Shown: positions 60,605 through 64,000 of the stretch, in pieces
How the letters are laid out: every line of letters starts with the position of its first letter
Numbering within the stretch: the stretch's first letter is position 1
The notes under the pieces: generated by a model
Database searches by the model: none
Told to the model about the DNA's origin: nothing
What the model saw: the letters and a program-made list of their open reading frames with translations, nothing else
Program-made: the position numbers and the translations under genes
Origin: Sophora flavescens
Taxonomy: Eukaryota; Streptophyta; Magnoliopsida; Fabales; Fabaceae
Direction: 5' to 3'
Assembly (NCBI GenBank): GCA_030762895.1
Contig: JAUPTC010000116.1
Location: 33,406-97,405, forward strand
DNA: 64,000 nt

Positions 60605-61003
60605 TATTTACATAATGGAAGTAGTGTAAATGTCACGGAAAGTTAGGTTAGTATTGTGCTTGAATATTTGGGTGAAAAAGTTATGTAATCCATGCCTTTT
60701 GGCATTTATAATGAAATGGAAATTTCTTTTCTAATCAAAGTTGTAAAAGAATCCACTTATAATGTAAGGTAAATAACTCCAAAATAACCCCAAAGGGCAG
60801 CCATCAAAGGTAAATAATACCAACAAAATAACTCCAAAATGTACTTTTCCATTCATATGCATTGTCAATTCATTACAAATATATCATGTCATTGTCAAAA
60901 TAACCTTATAATGTACCAAACAACAAGATAAAACACAAAACATTGTCAGTCCCTAACTAGAAACATATAACCTAGTAAACCACCTAAAACTCAAAATATT
61001 GTC

Positions 61004-63235
61004 CTAAGGTCGAATCCTTCCCATTGTCACTTCCTCTTCATTTTTTCTTCTTGGCATTATCTTGCAAAGTGGTGGTGGGGGTGGTCCCAGATCCAGGTGT
61101 TGGAATGAACTTGAATAGCCTCTCTCACCCCCACTACTTGTCGCCGCCAATGTCTCATTTGACACAGCCTCCCACCCCAGCATATGTTGGAGCCTCAGAT
61201 GGTTTAACCGGGAGGTGGTGGTGATCGTATTGATTGTATTCCCACTGCTGGTCCCTTGCAAGTCTTCTCATAATGTCCAGCTTCTCCACACTTTAAGCAC
61301 CTGACTTCATACCTCTTCCTAACTTTCTTTGTTGGTCTGCCTGGAGCTTCTTCATGATGCAACATCCCTTCTTCTGCTTCTTTGGCCTACCAACAGGCCT
61401 CTTCAGCTTTGGTGGTTCAGGTTTTGGGTTGTCGTCATCAAAATTCTTGTGGAACTGAGGATCCAAGCCGACATGTCGCATTAAAGGCTTCCATTGTCAC
61501 CTAATCATGCACATAATCCCTGAGACACTCTCATTCTCGAGAGCTATAGCCGCCATGGCACGAGCACAAGGCATGCCACAATAGTCACATCGATTGCATG
61601 TGCATGTCCACGACTCAAGCTCACTCCAACCTTGACCCATATCTTCAACTTCAAACTTCCCATTGTCCGGGTCACCCCGCCGTGTTTAAGTGTCCACTTA
61701 TTGTCTCAAGCTTAGCTTTTCTAGCTTCTTCAACAGATCACGGTATTTTTCCTTTGTATGACCCCAACACCCCGTGGGCCACTATGCCCTCCCTCATCAA
61801 ACAACATCGCACTTCCTCCAAAGATGGTCAAAACTGGTTTTCTCCTCAGACTTGAGCATCTTGCTATTCACACTTCACACATGTTATTAGTTACGTTATC
61901 TACTTTGCAACCAATGGCTATAATAGGCCTTCACCCATGCACTTGGCTCAATAGCATTCAGTAGTCGTATGCCCTTTCATTCAGCCCTTAGTCTTTGCAT
62001 ATTGTCTTAAACTCCCCCGTAACATTTTGCACATTCCAAACAAAGCCACTGGATCCTTGTCCTTCCAAAGGCTTCATAAAGTTTTTCCAAATGTGAAGCA
62101 CACATTGCCGGGGTGCACCCGCCATAACCTCCTTAAGAGCAGTACTAAACCCAAAGTAGCAAGAATATGTTGGAACAATATAATAGGTACAACTCAATAT
62201 TCTATACATTATTCGGGACAAATTAGTCCCTAACATTTTTAAGTGATACCAAAGAATCAAAACATAAGACCCCGCATAATCGCTTTCTCCAAAGCTTCCT
62301 AGCAACCCACTTCTTGGTGGCAGCATGGTCTTAAAGACCGCAGCAAGTATGATCATCCACCAGAGTCTTCTTAATCTGTAAATCTTGTCCAAAGTATTCC
62401 ATGAACAGAAAGCAACCCATGGACATTCCTTTACCTCTAAAACAGTTCTAGTCCCTGCTTATCATTCTTCTTCCATACAAATTGCCTTCCCAAGTCCAAT
62501 ATTGTAGTCTTCACAAAGATTCTTAAACTCCCCAAGTTTTTAAACTCCATACCATCTTAGCCTAACCTGCCCAAATGAGATATATCCGAAAGGAACACCG
62601 GGAATGTGCCTCGAGTTGTCTCTCGCCGTAGCGTCCGGGGTTTTCATCCGCCTGCAGAAGTTTGCAACCATTCTTCGCAAATGAGTTGATGTCGATTTTT
62701 CAAATCTCTCACTATCTAAAGATGAGACAAGGAATGCCTTCTTCCCTTCACTTCGCTTTTTTGCTTCCTCATGTAACCTTCATCACTATCACCGCGGGAC
62801 CCGGAGGAGGCCTATAAGGAGAATCTTCCGCGACCTCATATTCTAATCACCAAGTCTTCGAATGAAGCTTCAACTGGTGTAGAACCATTTTCCCGAACAT
62901 TCTTCTCCTCCTCCTGATCAACAAAGACCGGATCTTGCACACTAACCTATGATTCAAAAAGGCAAGGCATCATGTAATACTTCCAATGCCGGCACTCCAG
63001 AGCAACCCACACATGCGACATGTCATTATCCCCTTAACCGGTCTTAAACTACCACAAAATCCTACGACCCGATGCATCCACCAGCCTTGAAGTCATGGTA
63101 CCCCAAGTTCTTGAACATCACCACCAAACCAAAATAGTTGACCAAGTCAACATCAATCGTGGTACGTGCTGACCCAATCAATGTATTTCAAAGATCCACC
63201 AGAGGCAACCAAATTTTCCTCCATGGTGTGAAAGA
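61004..63235 (-). pseudogene. MuDR-family transposase, decayed
   Basis: In order along the minus strand: an N-terminal MuDR-type region (63235-63080; HHGGKF then a V-D-x-x-N-Y-F and LGY pattern split over frames), a MULE transposase core (62392-61988; ALKEVMAGAPRQCVLHIWKNF is the conserved block), a SWIM zinc finger (about 61620-61560; CTCNRCDYCGMPCARAM, where the family's last His is Arg), a Pro-rich KRPVGRPKKQKK stretch (61430-61380) and a CCHC knuckle CLKCGEAGHYEKTC (about 61305-61260). Several frameshifts and stops separate these pieces, so it is inactive. Confidence 0.82.
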
Positions 63236-64000
63236 AGAAGCGAACCTGTAATCATCCGGAAACAAGAAACAAAGAAACAACTCAGAGCCAGGATAAAGTG
63301 ACACCAAACACACGGGCCCACACAAACGACACTAACATGACACACACCCAATACATCGACAAAGCGGACCACATTCGTAGCGTAAAACATGCATTCAACA
63401 ATCCAAAAAACGGATAAACCAATGAGCAGCGGACCGCGAACATCAGACCCACCCTGCACATGCATGAGAAAGCCAAAATCGCAATAACACAAACCCTAAA
63501 CCCCATCAACACCGATTCTCCACATTTCAAAACACGAAAACCCAAAAGCATAGAGATTAGGGGAAGAAGTTAAACATCACCTTCCGGGAATCTGGAGCTG
63601 ATTCACACGATTCTTCACCCTCGAGTTAGTTCGAAGACGTGAACCCCTTGGATTTCTTCTCCTTCGTGTGGTTCTTTCTTTGCAGCAAAATGTCAAACGA
63701 GCCGGGAGGAAGAAGACGGAAACGGGGCCCCTGGAGGAGAAACGAGAAGTCGAAGGAAGTTAAGAAGTTCCCTGGGGAGAAGAATAATGAACGTCAAGAA
63801 GTTCGGGAGGGGAAGAATAGTTTTGAACGTCGAAGAAGAGAATTTAGCCACAAACGTATCACTGCTTTGGTTTTTTAGAAATGCAAATCGACACGCGGGA
63901 TTTAACCTCGCCGGTCAAAAGCGGTCAATCGACATAACTAATCGCTCCAGAAACACATTCTTAAGGACCAATCGATAGTTTTTTTGGCTAGGGACTATTT

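Larger units (their letters stand above)
59664..64000. mobile_element. MuDR-like (MULE) transposon, degenerate, right end beyond the window
   Basis: Left terminal region 59664-59810 and right region 63885-64000 are inverted copies. AAATAGTCCC (59698) pairs with GGGACTATTT (63991-64000), and TGGTCCTTAAGAATGTGTT is shared exactly. The outermost ~35 bp of the right TIR therefore lie outside. The interior carries a decayed transposase on the minus strand and a second gene on the plus strand, converging on about 60605-61000. Confidence 0.85.

Noticed and set aside
63178..63551. Minus-strand hydrophobic Cys-rich frames of 89-104 codons
   Set aside because: They overlap the decayed MuDR N-terminal region in different frames and look like frameshift products.

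Overview
The window is nuclear DNA of a flowering plant: AT-rich, with spliced genes using GT..AG introns, long intergenic spaces and a dense load of plant transposon families. A eudicot is clear and a papilionoid legume is my best guess from the style of the proteins and retroelements. The species cannot be named from the sequence alone. There are no bacterial operons, rRNA or CRISPR arrays, and I recognised no tRNA genes.

The left half (1-28 kb) carries four host genes, all on the minus strand. They are a seven-exon gene for a four-repeat Myb/SANT-like (L10-interacting MYB / At2g24960-like) nuclear protein (2331-6674), a five-exon folate-biopterin transporter (9730-12697), a one-exon 100-aa cytochrome-b5-like steroid/heme-binding protein of the MAPR family (19501-19803), and an eight-exon chloroplast monogalactosyldiacylglycerol synthase (24175-27938). 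I traced exon joins by hand, and every reading frame stays open across them. The genes do not form one pathway. The pair At2g24960-like/MAPR may be a relic of ancestral gene order, since I recall the Arabidopsis counterparts as near neighbours.

The spaces between these genes hold small DNA transposons, many with recognisable ends and target-site duplications (TSDs): hAT-type elements with 8-bp TSDs (8018-8984, 16136-17072, 28317-29187), Mutator-type foldback elements with 9-10-bp TSDs (13466-13761, 17286-17952, 21430-21817), a Pack-MULE-like element (14202-15339), Tourist-like MITEs, and a TIR element at the left edge containing a polyA-tailed retroposon.

The right half (30-64 kb) has no recognised host gene. 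After a 705-bp tandem duplication (29966-31375) comes a nested transposon stack. A hAT-like element is split by a minus-strand Gypsy-type element (31481-59138) with ~4-kb LTRs and only a gag gene. That gag is split by a Sirevirus-like Copia element (36478-50245, TSD CCCTT), whose pol is in turn split by a 4.6-kb solo LTR related to the Gypsy LTR (42885-47511, TSD GAGAC). Separately, a CACTA element (52926-56800, TSD TTT) sits in the Gypsy 5' LTR. From about 59664 to beyond the window lies a decayed MuDR-like element with a transposase on the minus strand and a convergent second gene that looks like a GRF-type zinc finger plus coiled coil plus membrane anchor.
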